Shown one piece after another: positions 40,750 to 55,500 of a stretch of DNA of 64,000 nt (its first letter is position 1; each line of letters starts with the position of its first letter). The position numbers and the translations under genes were made by a program. Under the pieces are notes generated by a model that was not told where the DNA came from, did no database searches, and was given only the letters and a program-made list of their open reading frames with translations. Source of the stretch: Psoroptes ovis (Eukaryota; Arthropoda; Arachnida; Sarcoptiformes; Psoroptidae); NCBI GenBank assembly GCA_002943765.1, contig PQWQ01000006.1:3100001-3164000 (forward strand), in the 5' to 3' direction.

Positions 40750-43700
40750 TCAATCACATGTGAATCAATATCACTTTTTAGACACAAATGATTTTCATTT
40801 TTCCCCGACATTGAAAAATGATCGATTATATCAAAATTGATAATAATAATAATAATAATTTCAATTTCATTAATATGTCTATGATTATCTTTCATTTATT
40901 GTAAAATTATCAATAATCATAAAAAAATGATGGTCAATTTTCAATTCAATAATGATAATAATAATAATAAACGAAACATCATCGTTGAATATAAAGAAAA
41001 TTGAAAAGATAATTGACACCTTTTGGAAACATTATTGCCATTTCTTGCCATTTTTATTTTATTTCAAAATGAAATGAAATGAAATTGAATAATTTGCTCG
41101 GTCATTTCTTTCAATTCGTTGGTTCTTCATTTATTATTATTCGTTTTCAAATATGAATTCTTATTCTTTCTTTTTCAGTTTTCAAGTATTCAATTATTAA
41201 AGGTAATACAACATTTTAAATAATAATTTCAATCGTAATAATAATGCTGATAATGATGATGATAACGCAACAGCTACAACAGCAACCAACAATAACCAAA
41301 CAAAATAAAACTATCCATTATCTTTTGGATGAAATTTTTTTTCCGAAAGAAATGGATGCATGCATTCAATACATAACTTCATACATACCTTTGATGTATT
41401 AAGAGTATGAGCTCGCATAAATTTATGCACACAAACACACACTCATACACAGCAAAACAACCCTGAATAATTTTATCTTGAATTTATTTTGATTTTATTT
41501 TTTTCGGTCTTTTGAAAAAAATCAGCCCATCCTATTCACACAAACACACATACACATGCATTCATACACTTGATTGAAATCTAAAAGTTTCAATCTTCTT
41601 ATCTTTATCATCATCATCATCATCACTATTATCCATTGATGGCCATCATTATTATTATTTAAAGAAAATGGCAATAACTTTAACACTAAATGCAATTCAT
41701 TTGTGTTTATACATTCAAACACACACAAAACACATACAAAGCACCTGAATTTTATCAAAATTCGTGAATTTCATTTGATTTCATTTCATTTTTTTCACTT
41801 ATATTTCTCGCTTCTTTTGTATACAAAATAATACAAAAATATGTTTACGATTCGCGCCTTCATCTTTCGTTTTAATTTCTCCATCTAAAATGTACAGAAA
41901 TTGAAAAAAACTATCATAATAATAATAATATTCTTCCACTTTTTTTGCACACAATTTTCGACGAAATTTGATTGATTATATCGACACCGAAACATGAATG
42001 AATTGAAGGAATGAATGAATGTTTTTCTATTCGGATCTTTTTTTCATCTTTGTCTTCTTCTACATTAAAAAACACGAATGAAAAATGAAATGTTTTTTTT
42101 TCACTTCACCATTTAATAATATGGTTAATTCAGGTTTTTTTTTTGAGATTCCAAAGTGTTGTTATGAGGCCATTTCGATTGAATGAATACAAAACGAATG
42201 TGGCAAAGAAAAAAAAACAAAACAAAAAGTAAAAATTCACAAGTTTTGAATTTTCAAATATTAATTTTTTCATTTTCAAAATCTTGAATTTCTAATTTCA
42301 ATTTTTAACAAGGTTAGATATGTTTGTTTGTTTGAATAGACAGTAGAAATGTGTGATTTTTCTTATGTTCTTCTAACAACAATCTAATTGTCATCTAAGA
42401 TGACCTGATTTCTGGTGAATTGAACAAAACAAACATAACAATATTTTTGATGATTGGTAATTTTTCTCAATCTTCATGACTTGAAATTTCAAAGCCCCCA
42501 AATCGTAGACTTTCAAAACAATCAAATCATATTGTCTTTTTTCATGAAGGGGTTCATTCAATTGGGTGAATCATGATTTTGTTTTTTCCACCATCCAAAT
42601 ATATCCACATGTGAAAAAATACACATACCTGCTGTGTGCATCTGATCAAACAAACAAAAAACTGTTTTGTTTTGTTGTTTTATTTGGGTGATATTTGTGT
42701 CATTTGTTGTTCAATATTAGAAGAAACAATGAAAATCTTTTCTTTGTTTACCATTAAATAAGAATATCTGATTGATTCATTCCATTTGAATGATAAAAAT
42801 AAACACAATTTCTTCATTTTTATTTTGAAAAAATAAAAATTATTGAATCAAATAAACCGATTGAAATACTTTGAGAAGGAATTTATGAATTTTTGTATTT
42901 ATTTGTATTTCGTAAATTCAATGTTTGAATCATTTACCGTTGTCTTTTGGCGGCACATTTGTACCCATAATAATCAGGTGTCAATCAAATTGAAAATCAA
43001 AGTTAAAAGAAAAATGTGTTATTAGCCTGGTTAGTTTTTTTTTCACTCAAAATCCGGGTCAATTTCATAAGAAAAGTATGGAATTTTTTTCCCGAAATAT
43101 GAGATGTTCCAATTAAATCTTTGGTGAATAAATTTTATTTTTTTATCGAAATAATATTTGAAATTAATGAATTTTCACCGAAATTATTGGAAAAAAATGT
43201 AAATATTGATTGAATCCGGATTTTTTATTCGAACATATTTTTTTAATTGTTTTCCTTTTAACGGTTAATTAATTTGTTACACTTTGATATGCTCGAGCAT
43301 TTCATTTCTGTACTTCATTGGTGTCTTTCATCATTTAATCATAAAACTTTTCATAAACATTCAATGTTTGATGATGAATCCATGTGAAATTGTGTTATAT
43401 ATGGATGTATCAGCGCGACATCAAATCCATGGTTGATTGGTTTTTCTTGTTATTTTTATTTTTTTTCTTCAATTCTATCCTGATTATTATTATTATTATT
43501 TTAATTTGAAGCTCCCTAACACACATATATTTGTTGTTGCTTCTTGTTTTCAGATTTTCAATCGACCAAAATAAAAAATAGACTAGAATAGTTATTAATC
43601 CCCTTAAGTATTATGAAACACATATGTGTTTTTTTTTTCATCTCTCGATTCGTTGCAATTTGGTTCTGAAATTGTTTTATTTTTGCACATTTTTTTTATA

Positions 43701-45372
43701 GACCATTGTGATTCATAGATTATGATGCATAGACTAAAATAAAAAAAATTATAAGATGTTTGTTATTTATTTATTTTTTTTCTGAATATTTATATTTTCA
43801 AATATTTGATTGATTTCGTCTCTTATAATCCACTTGAAATGTCGTAACGAATGAACGAAATAAGAGTAGAGAAAAAAATATGAAATCATAATAACACTTG
43901 ACCGTTTTTTCTTGGTCAAAATTTTCAATCAAAATCGATTGACATTTTTTTCTCTATCATTTCATTTTGTTTCAGTGCTTTTTCAAAATCTGCATTTGTG
44001 ATTCAATTATTTTCTCAAGCGATTTTTTTGTTCTTTCATAATTTGCATCACAAAATTCAATTTGACAGCATTTTTTTTGCCTCTGAATTTCAAATGAAAA
44101 TGATGTAAAAGTTACATTTTCTTTTGCTTTGTTTTTTTTCGAATTAATTCCTCGACTATGACAAAATCTATGCACATTAATTTAGTTTCGAAAAGTGAAG
44201 CATATTCTTGAAAATTTCTAAATTAGAATAGAATAAAAAAGTTATTTTCTCCAACAAAAAAAAACAAAGAATCTTTAATGGACTTTTTATTTTGTCTAAA
44301 TGATTATCATTGAATATTGACGATGATGATGATGAGGAAAATCAATTTATTATTATATTTTTCTTTTTTTCTTGCCATCATTGACATTAAAATGTCGAAA
44401 ATTACTGGAAAATTCATTGAAAATTCATTTCCATATTCACAAAATAGTCACGATCAAAGTGATATTAATAATAACGAATAATAATGAAAAATGAATAATG
44501 AAAGATAATTGATTGAAAAGCTCGTGAAAACTTTATTAAAAATTGAACGAAAGAAATGAAAAAAAAATAGATCGAAAATCATGAAATAATTTGATTTGAT
44601 TTCGAGTTTTTTTCACCTTCTTTTGACATTGGATTGAAAAATTGTGAGACAATTTCTCCAGTATTCACTTCTTGAAATTGCATTCGCTGCACATTTTTCA
44701 GTCAAAGACTTGTGTATATGATTTATTTGCAGTTACACAGACAAAGTACAAATTTATATTATAAATTGTTGATAATTTCCTTTTTTCTGAATATTGAATT
44801 GAATATAATTGTCCAATTTATAATCAAAAAGTTATTTTTTCCAATTTTCCTGTGAATGGAAACAAAATACCAATTATGGTGATTCTAACCCTAATTTAAT
44901 CATGATCAAAATTTTTTTTTGCATTTTTGACCATGATAATGATAATAATAATCGTAATTACATTGAAATATCGTCGAAATTAATGTGGAAAATGTTTTTT
45001 TTTTTTTTTTGAATTATTGCTGTGATGAAAATTGTTGACATTTAAAATTTTCAATGTTTGGGTATGAAAAATGCCATCTTTGTATTCATATTTTTTATTT
45101 ATTCATTCAATGAATGAATCAAAGAAATGGTTGGATGTTTGAGATAATCGACAAGTTACGTGATTTTGCATTGTGTAAGCGGTAAATGGTTAGAATAATT
45201 TTGAAATTTATAAATTTTTAAACAATTTATTTTCATAAACATTTTGCTGTTGTTGCTGCTGTTATTATTTATCATCTACTTAGGTGGTCAACATTATTAT
45301 TACAATTATTTATCGAAATTATTATTATCATTAACAATGAAATTCCAACAGCAACAATAAAACTATGACCAC

Positions 45373-45395
45373 ACAACAACAACAACAACAACAAC
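45373..45395. repeat. (ACA)n microsatellite
   Basis: Uninterrupted CAA/ACA units. Confidence 0.9.
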
Positions 45396-45638
45396 TCAGC
45401 AAAACAGCAGCCACTTAATTTCATCAATTATTTTTTTTTCGAAAAAGGAGAAAAAAATATGAAAAATACATACAATTTGACAATCATCATCATCATACAA
45501 TATTCATTTGAATTTTGAAGATGATTATTTTGTTTGTTCAAAAATCGAGAAATTCAATTCAATTCAATGGTTGTTGATGATGATGATGATTTAAATCAAT
45601 CAAAAAATTGTTCAAATCAAATATTGACATTGTCGATT

Positions 45639-45682
45639 ATATGAGAGTTATGAGAGTTATGTGAAAATTATATGAGAGTTAT
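45639..45682. repeat. Short minisatellite, unit TATGAGAGT
   Basis: Three copies of TATGAGAGTTA-like units occur within 44 nt, the last separated by a diverged copy (TATGTGAAAATTA). Unlike the other tandem repeats here, the unit is 9-10 nt. Confidence 0.75.
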
Positions 45683-48600
45683 GAAGATGATTATTGTGGT
45701 CAACAATTGTTTGTGAATGGTGTTGTTCTCGTTGTTGCTGTTGATTTTTGAATTTTCTGAATGAATGAAACTCGAAAATTCTTGACTAATCATATTCATC
45801 ATCAATCTAATCGACCTTAGTTCAATATTGATAATAATAACGATCAAAAATGTTCATATTTAGATTTTTTTGAAAATCAATGATGAATCACTTTATTCAA
45901 ATTTTATTTGTATTTCTTCAATTTTTTTTTGTTTCGATCTCGAAATTTATTTGAATTTGAGATTTCATCTGCCCCTTCGTTTTTTTTCTTTCGAAATTCG
46001 CAAATCTTTTAAACAGGTCTCGTGGCTTTCATTTTTTGTTCAACATTCAACATAAAAACAAAAACAAACAAACGTAAAAAATTTATTTGCATTCAATTCA
46101 ATCCAATGATGATCTATGCACATCTATGATTCTATGATTCGATGATTCTTCTCAAATGGTGAAAAAATTTTTCCCCATTTATCCGTTCATATTTTTCCAT
46201 TTTTCAATTGTACTTTTCACAGAGTTATTTCCATAGAAATTCCACAGAATTTTAAATGAAAAATGAAAACTAAAATTCCCTGAAATGAAAACTCATCGAT
46301 CATAATTCTTTTGATAGCTAAAAATAATAATAATAGTTAGTTTGTTATTATTTCTCCACATTTTCAATAACTTTCTGGAATTGTTAATTATCATTTATTT
46401 TTGATCCATTTTTAATGGAAATTTCACATTTTTTTCCATTGAAAAAAAGTTTAATTCCTCCATTTCTATTGTTATTACATTTCCCATACAACAAAACTTA
46501 TTGTTTCAATGATAATAATATGAATGATCATGATGTTTATTTTATTTCAATTTTTTTCAAAAATCAATTCATTTCATCCAGTCTTATTGCGTTATTATTG
46601 AGTAGTACATGAATACTCGGTGAATGTGTTTAGGCTTCAAAAATTGCGTATTAATTGTGTATGATCAGTGTTCAATGTTTATATTAGATATTGAATGATA
46701 TTTGAGTCATTCATTCATTCACCAATTTGACATATGGAAGTGATTACATATTTTTTCTTTACTTAAAGATGTTTTCAAATATTAAAAAATCTTGAAATAT
46801 TTGGCAAGAATATTTGAAAATCAAATTGTTTTCAAATGTAGATTGATTTCCATTTTTATTCCATCCGTTTATATTGATTTGAATTCAAATATTTGAGATG
46901 TGACTCGAAAAAAATTTATGATTTCATTATTCAAATCAAATTACGAATAAACATCTGAATTTTTATTTTTGGTTCTTTCGATCGTTGGCTACGAGCATAA
47001 AACCGGAATTATTTCGGTTTTTTGGTTTTTTTCTATTTCATTTTCGTTGCTAAATAATTCATTAATTATCTGTCATGGCAATGAAGAATTTTGTTTGTCT
47101 GGTTGTTGTTAGTATTCTTCTGTTCTCTGTTCAATTTTTCATCTATTTTTGAATCATTGAAACTTTTGAAACATTCTAAAACATCACCAGAATAGAATAG
47201 AATAACACATCAGTATTTTAGTATTTTCAATTACAATTTTTGTGATGTTGTCGTTATTTCCTGGCAGACCAAGAATAAAGATTGATTCAAATGTGATAAA
47301 TTATTATTTTTTGTGAATTTTGTGTGATTTTCAAAGAGAATATTTTCCACATCATTAATGAATCGATTCGTTGATGAAACAAACAAACAAGCAAACACAC
47401 ACACACACAAAAAATTTTGTTCCAGTTTGTTCCTTAGAAAAAAAATATAATTTATCGAAAGCTTAACAACAAAAAATTGACACAAAAATCTATGAACAAA
47501 GAAAATTATTGAAGAATAATAATGAAAACTTATTGTCACGCAATTATTTTCGATAAATGTTTCACATTTATAGATAGTTTCATTTATGTTTCATAGATAT
47601 GAGTCCTGAAAATTCATACTTAAATATTTGAATTTGATGGACAAGGTAAAACACATGTATGAACACACAAAATGATAATGATAATGTTCATGCATCGTCA
47701 CAATACTATTTTTTTGTGTGTGTTTCTGATCGTTCGTTTGATAATCGATATGTCAAATGGAGAAAAAAATTAAATGAAATGAAATAGAATGGTCAACAAA
47801 AAATAAATGAAAAATAAAATTAAACAAAATGAATGTATCTTTCATTATTATTCACCATTATTTTCATTATTATTATTATTATCGATGTCCTGTTATGATA
47901 AAACAAAGTATAATTTTTTTTTATTTGTCAAATTTTGACCGACAAAATTTCCTGGATAAAAGGTTTTTTTCATTTTATTTCATTTGATATGATTTTTAGG
48001 TTTTTTTCTTTGTCAAATTCAATTCAATTACCACTAATCAGCGAAATGTTTGTGTTTGTTATCTTGAAACATGTCATATTTTGTTTTTCTTATGTTTATT
48101 TATTTGCCAAAAATTAAATCCAAACACAAATACATTTATCGATGATATCTTATTGATGTTGGTGTCTAATACTTGAATAAATGAATAAATAAAAATATGA
48201 TATATGTGATGCGTATGTATTTATGTCTCCATCGCTCACTCTCTGTCTCTCACCTACACACAAATCAATTGTTTCATTTCGTTTGAAGAAAGAAAAAAAA
48301 ATTCTTCCATTTAGTTATCGATTTCATATTTTTTTAAATCTAGATAATATTTCAATCTTTGATTTGTTCGCATATAAATACAAATCAATCTATAAACATT
48401 AATGCATCAAAAATTTTTCCAGAAAAAAAATGTCTATTGACAAATAAACATTTTAATAATTTGAAAATATTTTCATTATTTCAATATGTATTCATTTTTG
48501 TCTACATAAAAATCAAGTTAACAAGCTGCAAATTGATCAAAATGATGATGATGAAGCAAAAAAACCATCAGAATCTTAATCATTTTTTATCAATCAAATA

Positions 48601-49006
48601 AAAAAAATAAATGGACTAGGAAAAAAATGAAAAAAAGGTAGAAAATACCGACATTTCTTCGTCAAATTTTTTGTATTTCCTTCTTATCTTGATTTGTTGT
48701 TGCCATTAGTATATCAATCTGCCATTCGCTCTGCAATTCATTATCATTATTATTATTTATTTGATTCGTTTCAAAATTCGTCCATTTCAAAAAGAAATTG
48801 TTCGTTGTCAATATTATTTGCCAATATTTTTGCCACTTCTATTGCTTATTTTGATGAGATAAAGATTCCTCATAGTTTTGTTTCATTTTAAAATTCTTCA
48901 ATTTTCTTATGATGGAAATGATTTTCACTCATTTTTATACAATATTATTCATTATTTTTTCTATGCATTTTTTTCTGACTGATAAATGTCAAATAAACGA
49001 ATATCT

Positions 49007-49028
49007 ACACACACACACACACACACAC
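49007..49028. repeat. (AC)n microsatellite
   Basis: Eleven uninterrupted units. Confidence 0.9.
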
Positions 49029-52000
49029 CGATGTACCTACTGTAAAAATGAATGATACATTTTCTTTGACGACTAATTTGTGGTAGCCCAAATGATGGAA
49101 ATTTTATACAAAATTGAAATTTTTTTCCATTCCTAATCTTAGATATACATTTTTCCTTCTCTACTTCATTTGTGCTTGGTGCATTAGTATAATTAACAAT
49201 TTTTCTTCTTTTTTCTGCTGAAAATTAATTTTAAATTTAAATTTCTTTTTGAATAAAAGTTGAAAATTTTTTCTTTAAAACTTTTATCATTTCTTCTAAA
49301 TTGAAAAAATTTCAAGAAAAAATTACTTCAAATGTTTACAGGTCTTTTTTTTGCCATTTATTATTCAGAACTATCTGCTTCTGTTCTTTATTCAATGGTT
49401 TACACTCTGCTTGTTTCCAATGATGGGTTAATTCAATTTTTCAATTTAACATATTCGAGAGAATGTCGATTGATAATAATTTTTTTTTTCTTCATTTTAT
49501 TCAATGATTCGTTATTTTCACAATTTGCCACCGATTTTTTCTCCGAATTTCTTCGTTTACTTCTTCATCGAAAATTCATACATTTTAAATGATAAATTGT
49601 TTTCAAATAAACTGGTTTCATATTGATAATGATAATAATGATAAAATTTCAAATGAAAAAAGAACGTTTTTTATTTGAAAATTATTATTAAGATGACAAA
49701 ATAAGATATGAAATTTGTCATTTTTTCTCTTTACTTGCTAATTGGGAAGCTATACTATAGTATGATTGAGAAAATATATGATTGAAAAATTTATCAATTA
49801 AAAATAATATTTATATTTGTGATTTATGTGTGCTGAATATGTATGATAAATAAATCAAATAAAAACTTGAATCATATCATTTCTGCCCTTTTTTAATTCG
49901 AGGGCAAAGTTCATTTAATTCGAAATTCGGGTGAATTTCAATGTCAATCTATTTCAACGGTAAAATATGTATGAAATTGTATCGATGTAAATATAATGTA
50001 CGGATACAAACAGACACACAGATACACACCTTTTCGATGTAAATATCAAAAAATTTATTTTTATATAATTTCAACATTATTCTGAAAGCATTCTTATTGG
50101 CCAATGTCCGTTATGAAACATTGATCGACACGTGGCAAACTTTGAAAAACTTTTCTCATATTTTCAATGATTGTTGCCCGAGTGTATGTTAGTGTGTATG
50201 TTTTTGACATACCACACGCACTTGTAAAAAATTTTTTGAAGAAATGAACATTAGACACACAGGATATGAGATGTATATTTCGATATTCGGAAAAAAATAA
50301 TATTTTCAAAGATATTTCTCTAAAACATCATCATTATTATTATTGAAAAATGAAAATTCTTCGAATGAAAATTTCAATGTCGACAATGTAAATGACACGT
50401 GTCCAATGATGATTAAAAGTCATATATTTATTTATAAAGAAAAAATTCAATTGTTGTTACTTCAAATGTTGAAAATGTATTTCAACATTTAATAAAAATT
50501 TTCTTTCATACATATTTATTGACATTATGACCTTATGATTTCCTGTTTCTATTCCATTTTTCGCGTTTGTCGGTCTTGTTTTCTCCGTTGACCAGAACAA
50601 GATATTTTTATTTATTAATTCATTTCACTGTATTTCATCTTGGTTTTTAATTTTTTGCCGAATTTTTTTCGCCCCTAAACGTGATGATAAATATAAATTC
50701 AAGAATAGAGTAGTTTCGTTTTGTCGAATGTATTTTTGGACAATGAACTTGACTTTCATGTGTGTAATATGATGTCGTGTAATAGCCATTTTCACTGGAA
50801 AATTCAATTCAAATAATGGATTGAATGAGAATGATTCACAATATCAAACGAGCGCACTTATGATGATGTAATTCATCGATTTTTTCTTTCATTGGAATTA
50901 TTGTTGTTGATGTGTTTGTTTCAAATAGGAAAAAATAAAATAATAGAACAAATGAAGAAATTACTAATGATGAACCCTTAATGGCATCTAATTCATTCCA
51001 AGTTCTTTTTTTTGTATTTAATGTCAAATAGAATTAAATTGAAAAAAATACAATTCTGAAAATTCTGATACATTGTTGATGATGCAAAATCATCATTTTT
51101 TTTTCTAATGTAAAACATTATCATTATCATTGATGATTTTTAATGGTGTTGTTGTTGCTGCTGCTGTTGATTCATTCAAAATGATAATTGAATGACATGT
51201 GTACGAAATTCACATTAAAAATTAGTTTTTCCACTGCAAAAAATCGAAAAAAATCCATAAATTAATTGAAAACAAAAGCGAAAAAAATTCCTCATTCATC
51301 CATTCTCTACTCGTTTGTTTGTTTGTTTGTTTACCTTTCGATGATGAAATGATTCCCTTTTGTTCCTCCATGATGATTCAATGATGCTGTCCATGATAAT
51401 GTAAATTAATTTTTTTTCCTTTCATTCCAGTGTTTACTTTGTTTTTCTGTGCTTTTGAATAGAATAGCTCTATTCATATTATTCTATTTTAGTTGATTGA
51501 ATTTCGTTCTAATTCATAGACATTAATACTCGTGTTTCTTTGTGTTGTACAGATTTTTCTTCTTGTTCAATCTAATTAAATTAAATTGTAAACGAGAGAG
51601 AGAGAAACGAAAAAAAATCTAAATTGAAAAAGATTTCCAATTTCAAAGCTTTGCATAGTTTCGCATAATTTTTTCATTTTGTGTGTGTGTATGCTCAGTT
51701 TCTCAGTCATGTTCATTGAATTGTATTCAAATTGAATTCCTTTTTTTACGCTTTTCGCTTACTGTCGTTTGGTTACTACATCATCATCGAGAATATACGA
51801 TTGGTAAAAAAAAGAATCGCAAAAAGTATTCCTCATTCTATTGTATTTTCTCTAGTTCGAATGCTTAAATATTTGCATTATTATTTGATTTCTCTTCACT
51901 TTTTTCCACAAATGAATTTGATTTTGAATTTCGTATAATAATAATAATAATAAATTCTACATCTTCATTTATTCTGTCAATGTTGAAATATTTTGTGATT

Positions 52001-52569
52001 GCATTATGCATAAAATTATCATTCAAGAAGAAAAGAAGAGAAAATTTTTTCCATTGATTTGATGAATAAAGAATCATATGTAAAAAATTGTTTGATCGGT
52101 CGAAACTAAAGTAAATTTCACTGAGCGCATGTTTTCCATAGAATCATAGAATTTGCGTACTTAGATAGCACAGGTATGATGATGCTTCACCTACTGTTTC
52201 TTTGTTTGATATACATTCATTCAACATGATCATCATAATTTGTTGTAATTTCTACAATTACATAGAATGCAACAACAACAAAAAATGTGACAAATTCCAC
52301 AAATACAACGAATTCTTATGTTCCATTTCTATTATCATTATTATCATTGTTGGATTTGAACTGTCTGAATTTGAATCGTATTCAAATATATGAATGATAA
52401 AAATGCATGAAAACGGAGTTCTTTACATAGATTCTTTATTTTTCCATGCATGAAAAGAAGCAGCAATCAAATATTTTTCGTATATTTATGCCATAACATA
52501 CCGGATGATGATGTTTGTATTATGATCATTATTATTATTATTATTATTCTCAATGATTGTCTGATGTTT

Positions 52570-52593
52570 GATGATGATGATGATGATGATGAT
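52570..52593. repeat. (GAT)n microsatellite
   Basis: Eight uninterrupted units. It appears as an Asp or Met run in chance ORFs. Confidence 0.9.
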
Positions 52594-55500
52594 TCAAAAC
52601 AAAAAGATTCCATTTTTTCAAATTTATTCATTTGACAAAACAACACATTCGTTTTGCTGTTTGTTTTTTGTCATCGAAGTGAATAGTAATAATATTCAAT
52701 TGCACAATTCAACAATTGCACCGAATTCAAACAAAATTCAAAGACAATTTCTGTTATGTTCATTCATTCATTTATTCATTTTCAAAAAGAATCTTTGAAA
52801 TGTTGCAATATTTTCATTTTTTTCAAAAGAAAAAAAATGAACTAAAATGAAATTAAAACATACACAGAAATAAACGAAAAATTCATTGGTTCAAATTTGA
52901 TTGTTTGTTTGCTTACACTTGCTTGTTTGTTATTATTATTATTCATTTTCATGATCACAAAAACAAATTTTGAAAATGAATAAATAAAGTAATAACAATA
53001 ATAATAAAGATAGCACATTGAATAAGCTCTAAAAGCAAGCTAAGAATTCATTTGAATGTGTATTTGTTTGAGGAATTGAATTGATATGAATTGAATTCTA
53101 TTCAATTCTATTCATAATCATTATTATTATTATAATTTTTACTTTATTTTGAATTGAAATTGAAAAAAATGAATGAATAAATTCAAGAATTGTGAAAATA
53201 CAAAGTAAAATAGAGCAGAATATGAATGAATTGCAGATGAATATATAGGGATAACACAATTATTATTATGATCGACGTTGTGTTATCATTATCGTCATGT
53301 ATGTTTATCTTATTCTTATTTCTTATTTTTTATTTGCATACATCAAGTGAAATTAAGAATTCAAAGCAAAAGTAAGATTATGATCAAGATGATGATGATG
53401 GAAAATTCATTTTGAATTTCCTTTATTTCTTTGTTGTTTGTTTGTTTATTTGTTTATTTTTATTATGAAATATACGATGCATACAGCATCCAAGATGCGA
53501 TTTCAATGGTGAAAGAATGAGAGCTTTAAATTCAATTTTTGTGATTATTTTATCCGAATTTTTTTCACTTTTCAATGTTCTGCATGGAAATTTCTATACT
53601 TTTCAATATTTATTTTTAATCAGCTTAAAATTTTTTCACTTCTTCGACAACGATAATAATAGTAATGAAAATAATAATAATTTTAAATTGATTCTGATCA
53701 TCACTATTGTTATTGTTGCTTTGGCTGTTGTTTATTTGTTGTCATTGAAATGGAACAGTTCATTTTTTTGAAACGATTGTGAGCGATCAAATTATTCTAT
53801 ATGCAACACTGTGATATAATACGATGAAAAAAAATTGACAATTAATATCAGATATATCTAATATCTTTCATTTTTTCACCTTGATCGATTCTTTGTAATG
53901 CATTATTGTTTTGTTTGTTTTGAAAAAATGTCAATTCACTCATTTATTTTCATAATAAAACGTATTAAAAATTAACAATTGTTCAGATTTCATTCAAGAA
54001 AAGATCAATGCAAACGCAAATCTGTCTGATGTGAAAATTGAAATTGAATTTTTCTCTCTTCGCATTTTCATTCTCCTATCACTTTGATGTATTATTACAG
54101 CAATGAATTTCGATGAATTTAAATGATTACATCATTTATCTTGTTGACACTGACGGTATAAGTGTTGAATTCTTCTATTTTTTGTTCAGTCTATTTGAAC
54201 ACACATAGCGAATTCAATGTGTCCCAAATGACCTAAACATCTCTTTCTTTCTTCTTTTGGCTCTGGCAATATCATAAATGTATTGAAACAAAACGAAAAA
54301 AATAATGATAATGAAAAATGAATCATACAAATAAAATGAAAAAAGATTGTTTTTTTTGCGTCCTAAATCTGCAATACCAATTCAATAATAATAAACGCAA
54401 AATGATAACATGTAAAATTCTCATTGGAACAACTATCAATGGATCATCATCATCATCATTTAATGTCATTGTAATTTTGATTGTTTTTTTTATTTATTTA
54501 TTTCTACCATAATTTTGTTGGTCCTCAACAACAACGAAAAAAACAGAGGAGAAAATATAATTTATTATCATGTCATGATCAATATTAAATATTGTCTATA
54601 TGTGTCGAGATTGTAAAAGGATTGCAAAAAACGTTTGTTATCTATTTTTGTGTGTGTGTTTGTAGTATTTTAATATATTAATGATTGTAAATTTTCATTC
54701 ATTTATTTATTTATTATCTGTTTGTTTGGTTTGTTTTTTTCTGGGTTTAATTTTAAATGTAAAGATTTTTGTTTTACTCTGAAAATTATAATTAAATTAT
54801 AATTAAAATTTCATTTTTTCCAATGACAGTCGTCGCGGTTTCTCTCTTTATTTTCCTTCTTCTGATTCAAAAACCTTAACCAAAAAATGCAATTTCCAAT
54901 AAATAAATGAAAAATATTTTTACATAAGATGTTCTCCAGGACATCCAAAATTCTTGGAATGTCTGAAAACATTGGAATAAATAATAATAATAAAACATGA
55001 ACAGAATATTATATTTATTTCAGCCAACACACAAACAGCAACAACAACAAAACCTACTGAAATGAAAAAGTTACATCAAAAAAAAAGCTCATGCAATTTT
55101 TATCATATTGTACAAAACAATATCGCTTGTATAATATCTACAACAGCAACAACAATGATAATAATGATGATACCACGACGATTTATTCATATTAAACACA
55201 CACAACACACAAACACTCTTATTTTTATATGATGATAATAATAATGAAAATAATAAAAAATTTATTGACTTGCAAGAATGATTATGATTATAATAATAAT
55301 ACAAAGAATAATATATGTAAAGAATAATGCAATGAAATGTGCAATGTGTGTGTCTAATCTCAAAGAATATGGCGCCCTGTACGAATAATAATTTCGGTGT
55401 GTTTTATTTCATCTAATATGTTTAATGTTGTTTGCAACGTAGCTAAAAAAAATATTCAGACAAATAAATAAACATACATTCATACATAAATGAAATGATT

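Noticed and set aside
41179..41202. 24-nt microexon between TTCTTTCTTTTTCAG and AAAG|GTAATA
   Set aside because: The splice signals are plausible and the length is a multiple of three, but read in the ephrin phase it stops after seven codons. Without transcripts it is indistinguishable from chance.
42611..42650. Possible - strand ratchet point (CAG|GTATGT)
   Set aside because: The pyrimidine tract is interrupted by about 18 nt of mixed sequence before the AG, and no - strand gene is known here.
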